The notes under the pieces were generated by a model that had not been told where the DNA came from, ran no database searches, and saw only the letters and a program-made list of their open reading frames with translations. The translations under genes were made by a program, and so were the position numbers. Positions 11,327-22,930 of a stretch of DNA of 64,000 nucleotides are shown in pieces. The DNA is taken from positions 186,001-250,000 of the forward strand of contig JARGXX010000116.1 of the NCBI GenBank assembly GCA_030374765.1. The letters are read 5' to 3'. Numbering within the stretch: position 1 is the first letter of the stretch; every line of letters begins with the position of its first letter. Source of the DNA: Agarophyton chilense. Taxonomy: Eukaryota > Rhodophyta > Florideophyceae > Gracilariales > Gracilariaceae.

Positions 11327-13124
11327 GTGCACCACCTACCACTTCTTGCCAGCCATGGAGAGGATCAAGTTACTAAGCCCACATACACCGATCGGTGGGA
11401 GAAAGGCGTTGTTTTTTACGCTAAACCAGTACATAATACAGAACTCGTCCAAATCAATCTAGAGCGAGACAACAACAAAGCCATCGCGGAGATCCATGAA
11501 GTTGGAAACTCAAAGCAAACCACAACATCCCAGTTATCGTTTGCTGCACCTTGGATATTGCAAGAGGTCCTCCACTCTGAACATCGCTCAAATTGGTCCG
11601 AGGCGTATGAAGAGGTTAAATTCTCTACAGTGCCTAAATATGCTAACGTAGTCACCTCACACGTCGTTTACAAATTCAAAACCGATGAAGATGGATCAAG
11701 AAAATTAAGAACAAGGATCGTGCCGTAGGGCAACGACGACGATGAGAAGGACGACATTCGCAAATATTCGTCAAATACCGCACTGTTCGTCGTTAGACTG
11801 CTATTGTCCCTTGTCATCTTTCTCGGCTTTTGCATTGAAACAGTGGACATAGGAGGCGCCTTTCTTTAGAGTGGATCTATTCAGAGGGATATCTACGTAC
11901 GCCCACCAAGGAACTGCCCAGGCGTTAGAGGAATCCGTTGGAAGCTTTTGAAACTCTCTTATGGTATAGCAAACGCAGGAAGACAATGGCAGAAGGTTGT
12001 TAAGGATTGGATGCTAACAAAAGGTTGACTACAAAGCGTATTCGGCATCTCACAGCTGTTCGTAAAGCGCGATGATCATAGAGCCATATGTCTACCGGTA
12101 GTGAAAGTGAATGACGACTTCTTATAAGGGTGAAATATCGAACAAATGAACAAGTCTGTTGGTGATATTTGCAAACGGTTCGTACGTGGAAAATTTTTCA
12201 TTGATGCTAAGATACATTTTGATGGATGCGAAATCGCACAGGATAAAGAAGGTAATACTCGGATGTCAATGCTTGGATACCTCGAGTGTCTTAAGTCAAT
12301 CACGCTGTCAAGAAGTAGAAGAAAAGAAAGATCTGAACGTGCAACAGAAAGAGAAGTCAAGCAATACAAGTTGCTAGCTTGTATGCTTATGTACTTATGA
12401 CATGGCGTCCTACCACAAGCATCGTACGTAACTTCAGCACTACAGCAGCAATTATCTAGAGTTCTTGTGGAACAGTTGGTCATGGCAAACGAGGTTTTAA
12501 GGGATCTGTTGATTCTAAAGCTCTGGATTACTTTCAATGCACCTCCAGCTACCAGCAATATCAAGGAAGTGTTTATCCCTACCTTTTCTGACCTTTTCTG
12601 ACTCGTCATTCAACGAGGGCTCCTCCCGTGGATATGGACAGACAGGAATTATATCAGGTCTACCCATTGTGCTATACAACGGTCCTGACATATTACACCC
12701 AATAGACCGGACGAGCAATAAGCAAGGAAGTGTCAGTTACTCCCCGTATGGGGCAGAGGTATTGGCGTGTGCAGATGCGGATGACCGTGGCTACTACTTC
12801 AAAGCAGGGTTGAATTCGAGGTTTCCTGCTACTATGACTCGCAACGAGCTTTTCACTGATTTGAGATGTCTTTATGATACAATAACAACGCTACACGATG
12901 GGAATGACTTTCGGTTAAGGTCTACTGTACTACGAATAAGGAACAGTTTCGACTCACGTGAGCACGACCTTATGCGATTGATCTCTGGTGCAATTAACCC
13001 GACAGACGCTATCACGAAGAGAAATCCTAACAATTCAAGACTGACGAAAGAACTGGTTTCAAGTGGTGCCATGTGTATCGACCTAAAGTCTGGATGTATG
13101 CAGGATATCGCAACATGTCAGTAA
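11327..13124 (+). pseudogene. Reverse transcriptase and RNase H remnant of the copia-type element
   Basis: The RT finger/palm start reads SNWSEAYEEVKFSTV with a stop after RKLRTRIVP (11726). It continues with the copia palm motif DIGGAFL (about 11840, followed by a stop), IYVRPPRNCPG and LLKLSYGIANAGRQWQ. The catalytic box is the VKVNDDFL stretch at about 12103-12125, followed by a stop. The copia RNase H runs from about 12732 (YGAEVLACADADDRGYY) through AINPTDAITKRNP to 13124. The order and wording are typical of Ty1/copia and quite different from the two gypsy pols in this window. Confidence 0.8.
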
Positions 13125-14589
13125 TTGGTATTAGGCTATCTATTGACGGAGGCAAAGTTCGCACTAAACTTATCTCGTGCGAATAAGGGGAATTTGAAAA
13201 TACAGTGATGACATGGTGCGACAAGAAGACATAAACGGTGCATATACTAATGCGAAGAGGTCATTTGGCCCAAATTATGTACAACATGAAGAATCGAGCA
13301 GCACGCACCGTCGGCCATGAGTTGATAATCTATGTAAGGACACCGTTCGCAGGAAGATGGCGAAAGGGTATAGAAAAGAGGATAAAAAAAGGGGTAAACG
13401 GAAGTAGGAAGAGCGAAGTAGAAGGCAACGTGGGGCGTCCCGGCAGAGAAAAGGATAATGGAGACGAAGCAAAGTCTTCAAGCGCCATTGTGCTCTACCT
13501 GGTGTATGTACAGTAGAGCCTTGTCATCCTTCTTTCGGCAACCAACAATTTCACTTCAGGAGAATCCCACTACTGTTCAGTAACAATATGTTACTGAATG
13601 CAAACTGTGATGATCTATCGAGTAGGTTTTCATGAAAACCTTCGTTGACTGCCCGTGAATGCCAGAACCTTGAGGAAAGCGGTTTTTTGAATGAAATATC
13701 TAGCTTTTAATCACTCGTGCCCGGTAAAAAACATGGCAAGCAGCATCGGAAAATATCTGCGCCTTAGATGTAAAAAGCAGTTCGCGTAATAGGGCTACTG
13801 GAAAAGGAAGGGAACGCGCGACTGGACTTGTTTATGATAGCAGCCGAACTGTTCAATTCTGAAAAACTTTCAAAAAATGAAGATGGGTTGAGCCATGCCT
13901 TTGAAAAATATATTGTGTGAGGTCCAGGTAGCCAAAACGCAGAATACGAAAAGTTTGGGGTTTTTTGGGTATTTCCCTCACGTCTGTTAATGACTTTGAC
14001 CTTAATTCAATTGAGAATCATGATTCAGAACCAGATGGCGCCCGGTATTTGCGAGACACAACAGATAAACCGATAGTTCAGCAACCAAATGCTTCAAACA
14101 TTCCACCAAGAATATAGCCAATTTGGCAGATGATAATGCAGCTATGGTCATTCTACTTTACGACGAAAACAGTTTCAGTAATGATCGAATTCATCAAGAA
14201 CAGAATCATGATGCAAACAAGAATGGTTTGGATCGCAACCGTGATAAAGTACGGAAACAAAAAGCTCGACTGTTGACAATTTGAAATGCTTAATGTACAA
14301 TTCGAACTGCGGAGAAGGGGGATATCATCGATCTAAAAGACAACGAAATCAGTAGAAATATTTTGACCGGAGAAACGTCACACGGAAGACTTGACAAGGC
14401 GGGCAATGAGAATCCCATAATAGTAAACGAATGTCATTTTGAACCAAACGAAATAAGATGCAAATCGAGGAAAACCCAAATCGTGAAGTACAGACGTGGC
14501 GATAAGGAGCAACCTCGTTTATTCCATGCTTCTTCCCGCGTCAGATTTAAGGCCAAGGAACTGCCAGTTTTTTTAAAGAAGATTGTACA
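13125..14589. other. Non-coding DNA between the copia-type element and the importin pseudogene
   Basis: No recognisable gene. The first ~200 bases may contain the polypurine tract (aataagggga, about 13183) and right LTR of the copia-type element, but no partner repeat was found. Short ORFs at 13238-13516 and 14363-14728 have biased Lys/Arg content and no known domain. Confidence 0.45.
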
Positions 14590-15760
14590 ATGCAAAGGAA
14601 AGCTATTAACGGTTATGGAGCGTCCAACACGTCCGACCGCGTCTCTACTCAGAACTTGCGTAAAGGTCGCTTCAAGAAATCCATCGATCTACATGAGGCT
14701 CGCCGTCAAAGATAGGACAAAGTCGTAGGCATCAGCAATGCAAAATGCAAGAAAAGTCTCATGAAGAAGCGTGACGAATTCACGAGTGTGTGTGTTTCAC
14801 ATTCCAAACGTCTTCTGAGGTCGATTCGATGTCAACCACAGATTCAAACGCTCCCATGGAACTGAAGTACGCTCACCACCTCCTCCCTCAGATGGTGGCA
14901 GGCCTCTTTTCAGAAGACCCTGCCGAAGAGATTCAGGCAACCATTGGGTTCTGTTACGTGCTTTCCATTGACAAGAACTCCCCCATCGCTTAATTCATTG
15001 TCAAGAACGACTCACCGCGCTTTGTTGAGTTTTTGAAGCATGATAATATCCTTCAATTGCAATTTGAGGCTGCTCCGTCCCTCAAAAACATTGCTTCGGG
15101 CACTTCTGTAAATACTAGGGGTATCTGTGACAGTGGGGCCATTCATTTATATGTTCTACATAAACTGTATCTGCTCAACTCGAGATACGATGATGTTTGT
15201 GAGCAAGCCGTGTGGGCATTTAGATACATTGCAGGCGATTCGGCTGCTTATCGTGATATGGTTTTGGAAGCTGGTGGATTGCACTTTTTTCATGTGCAAC
15301 TTACTTGCCACTCAAAGCTTATCATGTTCAGAAATGATACGTGGACCCTCTCCAACATCAATCGCACAAAGCCACCGCCAGACTATGAAATCTTTCGACC
15401 TGCCTTGGCTACTCTCTATCACGTTTTGTGCTTTGGTGGTGAACATGTCTTGAATGATGCATTATGGGATCGCTAATATATATCGGACGGAAGTAACGAC
15501 AAGAAAACTGTTTTTGTGGAGAGCGATTTTGGTACATGGTTCTAAAAAAAGGAGAGGATGCTTCAGCGGAACGTAAGCGACTTCAGTACATGATTCGATT
15601 AAAAAGCAGTGGTATAAAGAAGTTGGAAATCCAATTGACTTTTTACGGAGACATGTGTTCAGTGTTATACTGAACGAATGATCGCAAACACCAAGTGGTG
15701 CAATACGGTCTTTTAGGAGCAACAGAGATTTGCACGGACAAGTATGAGTAAACAGCAGTC
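14590..15760 (+). pseudogene. Importin-alpha (karyopherin alpha) pseudogene
   Basis: Importin alpha binds nuclear localisation signals and hands cargo to importin beta. The N-terminal importin-beta-binding domain is readable from the ATG at 14590: LRKGRFKKSIDLHEARRQR, a stop, then KKSLMKKRDE. After a frameshift, armadillo repeats 1 to about 4 are clear: QLQFEAAPSLKNIASGTS, DDVCEQAVWAFRYIAGDS, NDTWTLSNINRTKP and, past a stop at 15474, YISDGSNDKK. Stops lie at about 14689, 14991 and 15474, with more after 15540. The copy fades out near 15760, so the C-terminal half is missing. No intron positions are visible, which would suit a retrocopy, but the parent gene is not in the window. Confidence 0.9.
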
Positions 15761-16526
15761 TAGGTATTTAAATCGACATTTGGTAAGATTTGTATAGTAC
15801 TTGAAGCGCCTATGATGTCTGGGTTGACACTGTTGAAGCGTTGAGGGCGGTTAAGCTTTTCGTGACGGCTGCACTGCAGACTTGAAGCTGGAACGTAGTC
15901 GTCATTCTGTTCTGTTGTTGTAGAACATGCAGTGAATATCATGGAGGCGGTGCACCATTGGCGTCCGGCGGCCTCGTCTTCCTCCCCTTGTGCCCGTCAT
16001 GACCTCGCAATGTACCGCCTTCACAATCGTTTGGTAACCGTTTTAAAAAACAAACCGCTGGTGTCTCTCATGTCTCAGACTTTTCCGCTCATCTTCATCA
16101 CCAGTTTCACACGTGTGTACGCTGCGACCACCATGCATAGCACTGCCTGCACGCCTTACCGTTTCGGACGATCACACCACTACTGACGACCTTTCAAAAC
16201 TCCCTTGCGATTGGAGGTAAATTTTTTCATTCATCCCCGATTCCGCTCTAATCATATCCCTCTTCAATGTTTCAATCCCAGCTGGCTGTTCTAATTGAAA
16301 CTGAATCCGAGTCGCAAAAAACTGTCAAATCAGAATGGGCTCCTAAATGGCTTCATGACCTTCTTCTTGACTTTCAGAGCACTCCCTGGCGGCAGCTCGC
16401 AATTACGCTCCAGCTCTTTGCCTTCCATCTTTTCTTTCTCTCTACTCAGGGATTCCAGTTCGAGAGCTCAATCATTTCCAAAAGCAAGAATCTGTTCCAC
16501 AGCTTCGACTACGAATCTATACAGTG
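15761..16526. other. Left flank of the chromovirus, with an interrupted small ORF
   Basis: Nothing recognisable up to 16266. From the ATG at 16267 a frame runs 86 codons to the chromovirus insertion point, with a hydrophobic stretch ITLQLFAFHLFFLS. Rejoined across one copy of the 5-bp target, it would stay open to a TAA at 24798-24800, giving about 116 codons. No homology is recognised, so it may be a broken small gene or chance. Confidence 0.35.
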
Positions 16527-16972
16527 TGTGAAGGTGCAACGAATACGGTTGAGCTTTGTAAGCCGCCGGGGCCTGAAGTATATTACAGGCGACCCGTGGA
16601 CGGGCTGACCTCCGCTGGACTCATGTAGATTATTAGTTTATTTTAATTAGTGTAATCGATTCGAATTACAGTGACAGGGAGATCTCAGCGCCTCACCAGT
16701 TCTATTTACTCGGCTCGAGTGACGCTTCTCCTTTAGAGTAAGGCAGGAACTGTTAGGATACTAAATAACCCCCTTTGGTATATTAGTTCCATTCTTTGGT
16801 CTTCGAGCCATCGTTTCCGTATCTCCAACCTGTAGGACTACGCAGTAAACGCCAGCCCATCGCACCAAGTACTGTGGGAGTGCCGCCGTCAAGGATTCGA
16901 ACCTTGGGATCCGCTCTACCACACTACCACCGGTCGAGACTCGAACGCTGACCCACCAGTCGCTGCGTTTCA
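16527..16972 (+). repeat. 5' LTR of the chromovirus
   Basis: 446 bp, TG...CA, paired with 24262-24707. Inside, on the minus strand at about 16880-16935, is a tRNA-like module: a D-arm-like GGTAGTGTGGTAGAGC and a perfect B-box GGTTCGAATCC, with the anticodon-arm interval missing. Confidence 0.93.
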
Positions 16973-16974
16973 TT

Positions 16975-16991
16975 TGGGTCTCCCGACTTAG
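16975..16991 (+). other. Candidate primer binding site
   Basis: TGGGTCTCCCGACTTAG starts two bases after the 5' LTR. It begins with the TGG expected opposite a tRNA CCA end. The tRNA it pairs with was not identified. Confidence 0.5.
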
Positions 16992-17096
16992 AAACCTTTG
17001 GAATAATTTAACGGACCACTGGAACGAATAATAATTCGGATTCTTACCTTTGGCTTAATTCCCCAACGGACCAGATGTACAGAAGCAACCGCAATT

Positions 17097-18840
17097 ATGG
17101 ATGCAGGAAACACACCCAACCGACTAGACCATAGGGCTCCTACGGAAGAACTAAGTGCGACTACAACGCCGGCGATGTCGCCTGACCCTCAGGTTGATAC
17201 CGCTAGCGACTGCAGCAGCACGAGGAGCCAGCCGCAAGAAGTACTGACCCCCCTGGATAACCCTGAAATGATTCACCGAGAACCCACGGTGGCAGCGAGT
17301 TTACGAGAACGCCTTACCAGGGCCACTTCTAGGCCAGGGAGACCTCAAAGAGAAAACCAAAAGACCGAAGGAATTAGAGAAAACATGCCCGCAGGGCTTG
17401 CCGACCTTCTCTGGCCCCGTCTCCCTGAGCTCTGCTCAGCCCATGTGGATTCCATTATGGACATGCGGCTCACTACGGCGATCGCTGACCATATGGATTA
17501 CCTCATCACGCGAATAGTCTCTAAGGTAATGAAGTCTGAATTATTCATAGACTCCCTCTTACAGGCCTTTCAAGAAGCAGTCATCCGCCAGGCAAGCAAT
17601 TTGGCCCCTAGAACCACTCCACCACAAATTAACCATCCGGTCTCCGTATGGCAACCCCCAACCGAACCCCCAAGATTGGCGGCATTATCCGTTCCTGGCC
17701 GGGAATACCATCAGGAAACCCCCATGGTGGGACAATCTAGGAGCAGGAAAGAAGCACCGCATCTAGATGATAGACAGGTTGCCCATCAGGAGAATCCAAG
17801 GGAGGAACAAGCGAGGAGCAGAAGAGAAGCTCCGCCTCTTGAAGAGAGACTGCTTGCCCCACCCGACGCATTATATGAGGTTCAGCGACCTCGGGGCTCC
17901 ATGGGATCTGATAGAGAGATCGATCCCTTAGGTCCCTATTCCGCTGGAAAGAAAAGTAGCCGCAGGAGAAATAAGAACAGAAGGAGTAAAAGAAGAGGCC
18001 ATTCGGACACGAGTGATTCCGAATCGGCTTCGACCGAAACGACCGACTCGGAAGTAGATGAGGCTGCCTTTCGAGGCCTCAGACCACTGACAACCACCAA
18101 CGAATTTTTTTTTAAGGTTCTAGACTACCAGAAGTACCGGCTGGACGACAGGTCTGTGAAATATTCAGGTTCGGCGGCTCGCAGATTCACCAAATGTGCC
18201 AAACGGATGCAACTAACCATCACGGACAAGTTCTCCGGTTCCAATCCCATTGCTGTCCTTAGGTTTCTCAGTTTGTTCCGTACGGCTTGCGATCAGAACC
18301 GTGTCCACGAGGGCGCCGCTCTATACCTTTTACAATTCTTCCTTACAGGACAGGCGCGTGACCGAGTGGTTTCGAAGAAATCTGGCTCAACTGACCTCGT
18401 GGATGCTCAAGACCATGAGCTCCTCAGGTAATACCCCCAGGTTGTTCATTACCTCTTGGAAACCTACGCCACGGATGACGTCATAATTGATGCCCACCAG
18501 GAAGTCATCTGGCTTAGGCAGAGCTGCAACATGACCGAATCGGCTTTCGCAGACGACCTATGGAAGAAGGCTTACCTATGTTGAAACTTGTTCTCCGAAG
18601 GACGGCTTAAACGTGTCTTCATCACCGGATTGCTCCCTGCCATTCGGACACATGTGCGCAATTACCACACGGAGAACACGCAATACTCCTTCCAAAGGCT
18701 CGTTACCTACGCCGAGGGTTAGGTCAAAACCTACAGGACCTCCAGGCGCCACGCTGATATAACCAGAGAACATGCAACTGCATTGCGTAAACCCAACCAA
18801 GCCCATTTGGTAAGCTCCATGGAGTCGGACATGGATGCAT
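17097..18840 (+). pseudogene. gag of the chromovirus
   Basis: An intact 444-residue frame (17097-18431) starts at an ATG about 125 bp after the LTR. The first ~270 residues are acidic/basic linker rich in Arg and Glu. A basic cluster (SSRRRNKNRRSKRRG, about residues 287-301) precedes the capsid-like domain from about residue 325 (FFFKVLDYQKYRLDDRSVKY ... LQFFLTG). A TAA at 18429 cuts it. Homology resumes in the same and neighbouring frames to about 18840 (VRNYHTENTQYSFQRLVTYA). A Cys-rich stretch at about 19012-19050 (CLLCLKVTQPCDC) may be a decayed zinc knuckle. The capsid core is homologous to the gag of the copia-type element at 8.4-8.7 kb. Confidence 0.8.
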
Positions 18841-19486
18841 GACTCCATTACGCCGATTCGGGAGAGGTCCTCGCGGTTACTTTCAGTGCTCGTTCGTCCG
18901 GGCCACCATCATATACCTCCCAGGGAGGTACAGCGCCACTGGACCACCCACACCAAGGTGTTCTCCCTTTCCGCCCCGCAAGGACGTTTTTGTTCGCTCC
19001 CCAAAGGCTTGCCTCCTCTGCCTTAAAGTGACCCAACCTTGTGACTGTACGAGGTATCTACCTGAGGACGCACGTAAAAACCCCCTAGCCCTAAGGGAAG
19101 AGAATTACCGGGTGCAGAGATCCGAAGGAATGTATAACAGGGCACAGCAACGAACCACAGGGACCCCTGGAGGCTCACAATATGCACGCCTCCGGATACT
19201 CCCATCAAACCCCCACAGGTCTACGCCATTGCAGATCCTATGGACGACCCCGTGGAAGAATCCTACCCTCAGGAAGAAACGGACACCCCATCGGAAAACT
19301 CCAAGAGGGACGACTCGAGGCAAATCCTCCCTCTTTAAGCCCCTGCGTCAACCAAGTGGACTTTCATAAGCCAAAGAGCTTCTCACCTCCCAATACGAAC
19401 CACCCACAATGGACCACTTTAGATGAACCACAATTGGAACACAGTAACGACCCCGTCTGTCTCCTCAGGAAAAAGAATAATAAAGC

Positions 19487-19912
19487 TTGAGTAACCGTAA
19501 AATTCGTTTCAACAACTCTCGAGTGACCACAGCTGTATTGGACACAGGCGCTGGTCCCAACTTGGTCCATTCTAAGCTGCTCCCGCTGTGGTGGCAAGAT
19601 TTCGTTCAGGCAAGGAAGACCCCCAGGGTTACCGATGTATCACGTAGACAAATGGACATTAAAGGCATAGTACCACTTTACCTCCGGGAAGGACAATTCA
19701 AAGTCCGCACGTGGTTTCTTGTTTGTCCTAAATTGGGCGCTGAGGCAATCCTAGGGACCTCCTTTATCGATCAATACATCAAAGCTATTTATCCAGGCCT
19801 TAGAAAAGTCGCGTTCTATCGCGCACCTTCCATCTCCGTAACTGGTTCCGCCCCAGGTCCAGAAGCTAGCCACAAACGAGCGGTTGTCTCTGAAAACACG
19901 AAGTCCAATTAG
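19487..19912 (+). pseudogene. Retropepsin (aspartic protease) domain of the chromovirus
   Basis: A 141-codon frame contains the active-site motif VLDTGAGPNLVHSKLL (from about 19535) and the second conserved part AEAILGTSFIDQ about 75 residues later, as in Ty3/gypsy proteases. It ends at TAG before the RT frame. In an active element it would be part of one polyprotein, so the stop marks decay. Confidence 0.8.
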
Positions 19913-19985
19913 TTTCGCCTGTCGGTCCCTTTTGGTCACAATCAGCAACTTCCGAGATAAACCCGTGGGGTTACCTTAAGGTAAA

Positions 19986-20940
19986 ATGATTGGTATCACA
20001 CTACTCGCGCCAGTGGCCATTATGGAGGCCCCAATGGATAACCTTGGGACGACGCCAACTCCCGAAGAGGATGTCGACTCTGGGGAGGGGACGGTCGCTA
20101 TCGGCGCAGAATTCGAATACTATAGGCCCCAGGTACTTGATCTCCTCAGGGACCATATGGCCTGGCAGGCCATATGGTCAGGTAGATTGGGCACAATCAG
20201 AGCCACTACACACCGCATTGACCTTCAGGATGATGTTAGACCACAGTTCCAGCCGCCGTACCGTACCGGCCTTAAGGGCAGCGAAAATATCGCCGACCAG
20301 ATGGACAAGATGCGCAAAACTCAAGTCATAGAGCCGGCGCCTTCCAACCAATCCGAATGGGCAAGTCCCTTTGTCCTAATGGCGAAGAAAAATGGCTTCG
20401 TCAGACTATGTGTCTACTACAGGGAGCTAAACGCAGTAACCAAGAGGGACTCATACCCAATACCCCGCATGGATGGCTGTCTGGATTCCTTAGGCGAAGC
20501 TGTCCTAAAGACAAATCGCGGAACCCACCCATATGGGCTTTACCAAAGCCCGAAAGGCCTTTCGTCCTGGATACAGACGCCTCTGATGTCCAAGTCGGTT
20601 GTGCACTGCTACAGGAACAGGAGTCACCGAAGAAGTATCGACCTATTGGCTACTGGAGCAGAACGCTCACCAGCGCGGAGCGAAACTACAGTACGACCGA
20701 AAAGGAATGTCTAGCCACCGTATGGTATGTATTGACACTCCGTCCGTACATCGAGGAATCCAGGTTTACCATCAGGACAGACCATGATTCACTCCGCTGG
20801 ATACTCAATATGACCGATGCACCGAGTCGCCTCGCTAGGTATCGCCTCAGGCTCTCCGAATATGACAACAAGATAACCTATAGGCCAGGCATCAAGCACA
20901 AGGCAGCGGATGCCCTCTGGCGAATCATTACCGACGGAAC
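19986..20940 (+). pseudogene. Reverse transcriptase (active site deleted) and RNase H of the chromovirus
   Basis: The RT N-terminal part is clear (THRIDLQDDVRPQFQPPYRT, EWASPFVLMAKKNGFVRLCV, RDSYPIPRMDGCLDSLGEA). At about 20500 it jumps, in another frame, straight to ALPKPERPFVLDTDAS and the RNase H (YWSRTLTSAERNYSTTEKEC, FTIRTDHDSLRWIL, YRPGIKHKAADAL). Compared with the gypsy pol at 62.3-63.9 kb, everything from FTTLDAN through YIDD to FEELKR is missing, roughly 190 codons. The element therefore cannot encode an active RT, and must depend on another copy if it moved after the deletion. Confidence 0.85.
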
Positions 20941-21399
20941 TGATGAAACCCCATTAGAAGACCTAATTCTTACCCCCTTTACAAATGATGGACCTCAGGA
21001 CTATACGGAAACAGATGACCTTATCGGTAAGGTGCAATCGAAGGATGCTGAGGTAAAGGAGAACGAAGTATACCTATTGAACTGGGAGACAGTACCGCCC
21101 AATTCGGCACCACCTCAGGTTAATGCGATAGCCCCGGAGGAAAAAGAACTCCTCCCTATAACTATTGAGGAACTCCAACAGGCGCAGATCGAAGAGGAGT
21201 ACTGCAAGAACACGGCCTAATTGGCACGAACCCCAGGATGCTTGTTCGACTATGACCGATTTGGACTACTATGTCGCCGCTGACCGCTGGTTGGCGCACT
21301 CCAACGGGTAATACCAACTTCGCTAAGGGCGCCAATCCTGTACCTCGCCCAGTTCCCCCGCTTGGCTGGTCATCTTGGAAACCGACGAATGTACCAGAC

Positions 21400-22440
21400 C
21401 CTAAGGAGGTTCTGCTAATGGCCACATATGGCGAAGGACCTATGGCAAACTGCACGGAACTGCGCATCGTGCGCACAGATCCGAGTTTCTCGCGCACCCT
21501 ATAAGGCCAAATTGAAGCTCTTCCCCGCCGCAGGTCCGATGGAATTCTTCGCAATGGAGATAATTGGGCCTTTGCCTAAGTCGTCCCATGAGAAACGGTT
21601 TGTTTTGGTTTTATCCGATAGTTTTACCAAACTTACCCGAGCCCTACCCCTAGGAAAGACAACGGCCACGGATCTCGCCACGGCCTTCTTGTCCCACTGG
21701 GTATATTCATATAGCATAACATTCTACCTGCTTACGGATAACGGCAGCCAGTTTGTATCCAAATTCTTTTCACACGTTTGTGGTACCTTAGGAATCAAAC
21801 ATGTGACCACCACGGCGTACCACCCGCAGGCAAATGGCCAAGCCGAACGCTTTAACCGCACCATTCGGGATCGATTGGCACACTAAGTATCGGAACATCA
21901 ATTAGACTGGGACGACTACGTTGACCCAATGGTTTATGCCTAAAACACGTGGGTGCACGCTTCCACAGGGACAACACCGTTCGTCTTAACGCTAACGAGA
22001 GCGCCCCCGCCGATAGCTGTTGACCTTCAGGAGTCTATCATAATTCAGGACACAACCTAAGGAATGACTCCTACCCAGGGAAAGCGCTACTCTCGCCGAC
22101 GCATCGACGGCATCATCCAATCGGCCCGAACTGTACTAACCAAATCACAACGGCGCTACAAGATCATTTTCGACAAAGCCGTTTGAAACACCCCGACCTT
22201 TGTGAAAGGAGACCTGGTTTACCTGGACCGGCCACCGAAGGACAGTGAGAAACTCGAATACACTACGCGGAAGCTCTTATCCCAATCTACGGGACCATAA
22301 AAAGTCCTTAAGGCCAACGAACACATCATTACGTTGCTAATTGACGGCCTACAGGACACTGTATCTATTGACCGCGTGACACGAGCTACCAGTTCCCCCG
22401 GACCACCAAAGTCCCAGCCCCCTTAGCGAACGGAAGCACC
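21400..22440 (+). pseudogene. Integrase of the chromovirus
   Basis: The zinc-binding Cys pair is CASCAQIRVSRAPY (about 21458). The core runs in frame 21428-21886: FFAMEIIGPLPKSS (the usual first catalytic Asp is a Glu here), LLTDNGSQFVSKFF, and ANGQAERFNRTI with the catalytic Glu. A TAA at 21884 and later stops break the C-terminal half, which can still be followed (LDWDDYVDPMVYA, FVKGDLVYLDRPPKDSEK) to about 22440. Confidence 0.85.
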
Positions 22441-22507
22441 ACGATCTCAGGATTATGCGCAAGCCTCCACACCCCCTGAGGCAGTTCCCGCGGACTCGAC
22501 TATCCCC

Positions 22508-22930
22508 ATGGTCCAGATAGTCAACGCCAACTACTATGACCAATCTCTTCCAACAGAATCCGATGGATTCGCCCCCCTGGACTACACTCTCCTTCCGGAG
22601 AATGAACACCAACCGGAATATGTGATCCAGCGCATCATCTCCGCCGGTCGGGGAGAAGATGGAACTATGCGCCATCGCGTCCGTTGGTTCGGCTATACAC
22701 CTGAGGAGGACACTTGGAAAGAGCCTCAAACCATTCCGGCTAATTTTATCGCCCGCTACTGGCGCAGAATCAGCCACACGGAGCGCCGCCTTCAGGAGGG
22801 GACAACCATTGGTCCGAATAATCTCAAAACGCCTCCCAAACCGCCTCCAGACACGATGGTTCGCAGGAGCACGACGGTTCGTCGTAGCTCCCGCATCAGT
22901 GAACAAGGCCAGTCCTTCGGCGCCACCTGA
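22508..22930 (+). pseudogene. Chromodomain at the end of the chromovirus pol
   Basis: A 140-codon frame contains a chromodomain: YVIQRIISAGRGEDGT, HRVRWFGYTPEEDTWKEPQT, then a C-terminal helix ANFIARYWRRI (about residues 38-90). In chromoviruses this module reads histone marks or heterochromatin and steers integration. The domain itself is uninterrupted although the upstream integrase is broken. Confidence 0.88.

Larger units (their letters stand above)
7434..13124 (+). mobile_element. Degenerate Ty1/copia-type LTR retroelement (gag-PR-INT-RT-RH)
   Basis: Pieces of gag, protease, integrase, reverse transcriptase and RNase H follow one another on the plus strand. Integrase comes before reverse transcriptase, which is the Ty1/copia order. 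All parts carry stops and frameshifts. The LTRs could not be delimited because no direct repeat flanks the coding pieces, so the limits given are those of the coding remnants. The wording of the pol motifs suggests the red-algal copia lineage, but this is from memory of the family and not from a search. Confidence 0.8.

Noticed and set aside
16880-16935. tRNA gene inside the LTR
   Set aside because: The B-box is perfect but the anticodon arm is missing, so it cannot be a functional tRNA; kept only as a tRNA-like module.
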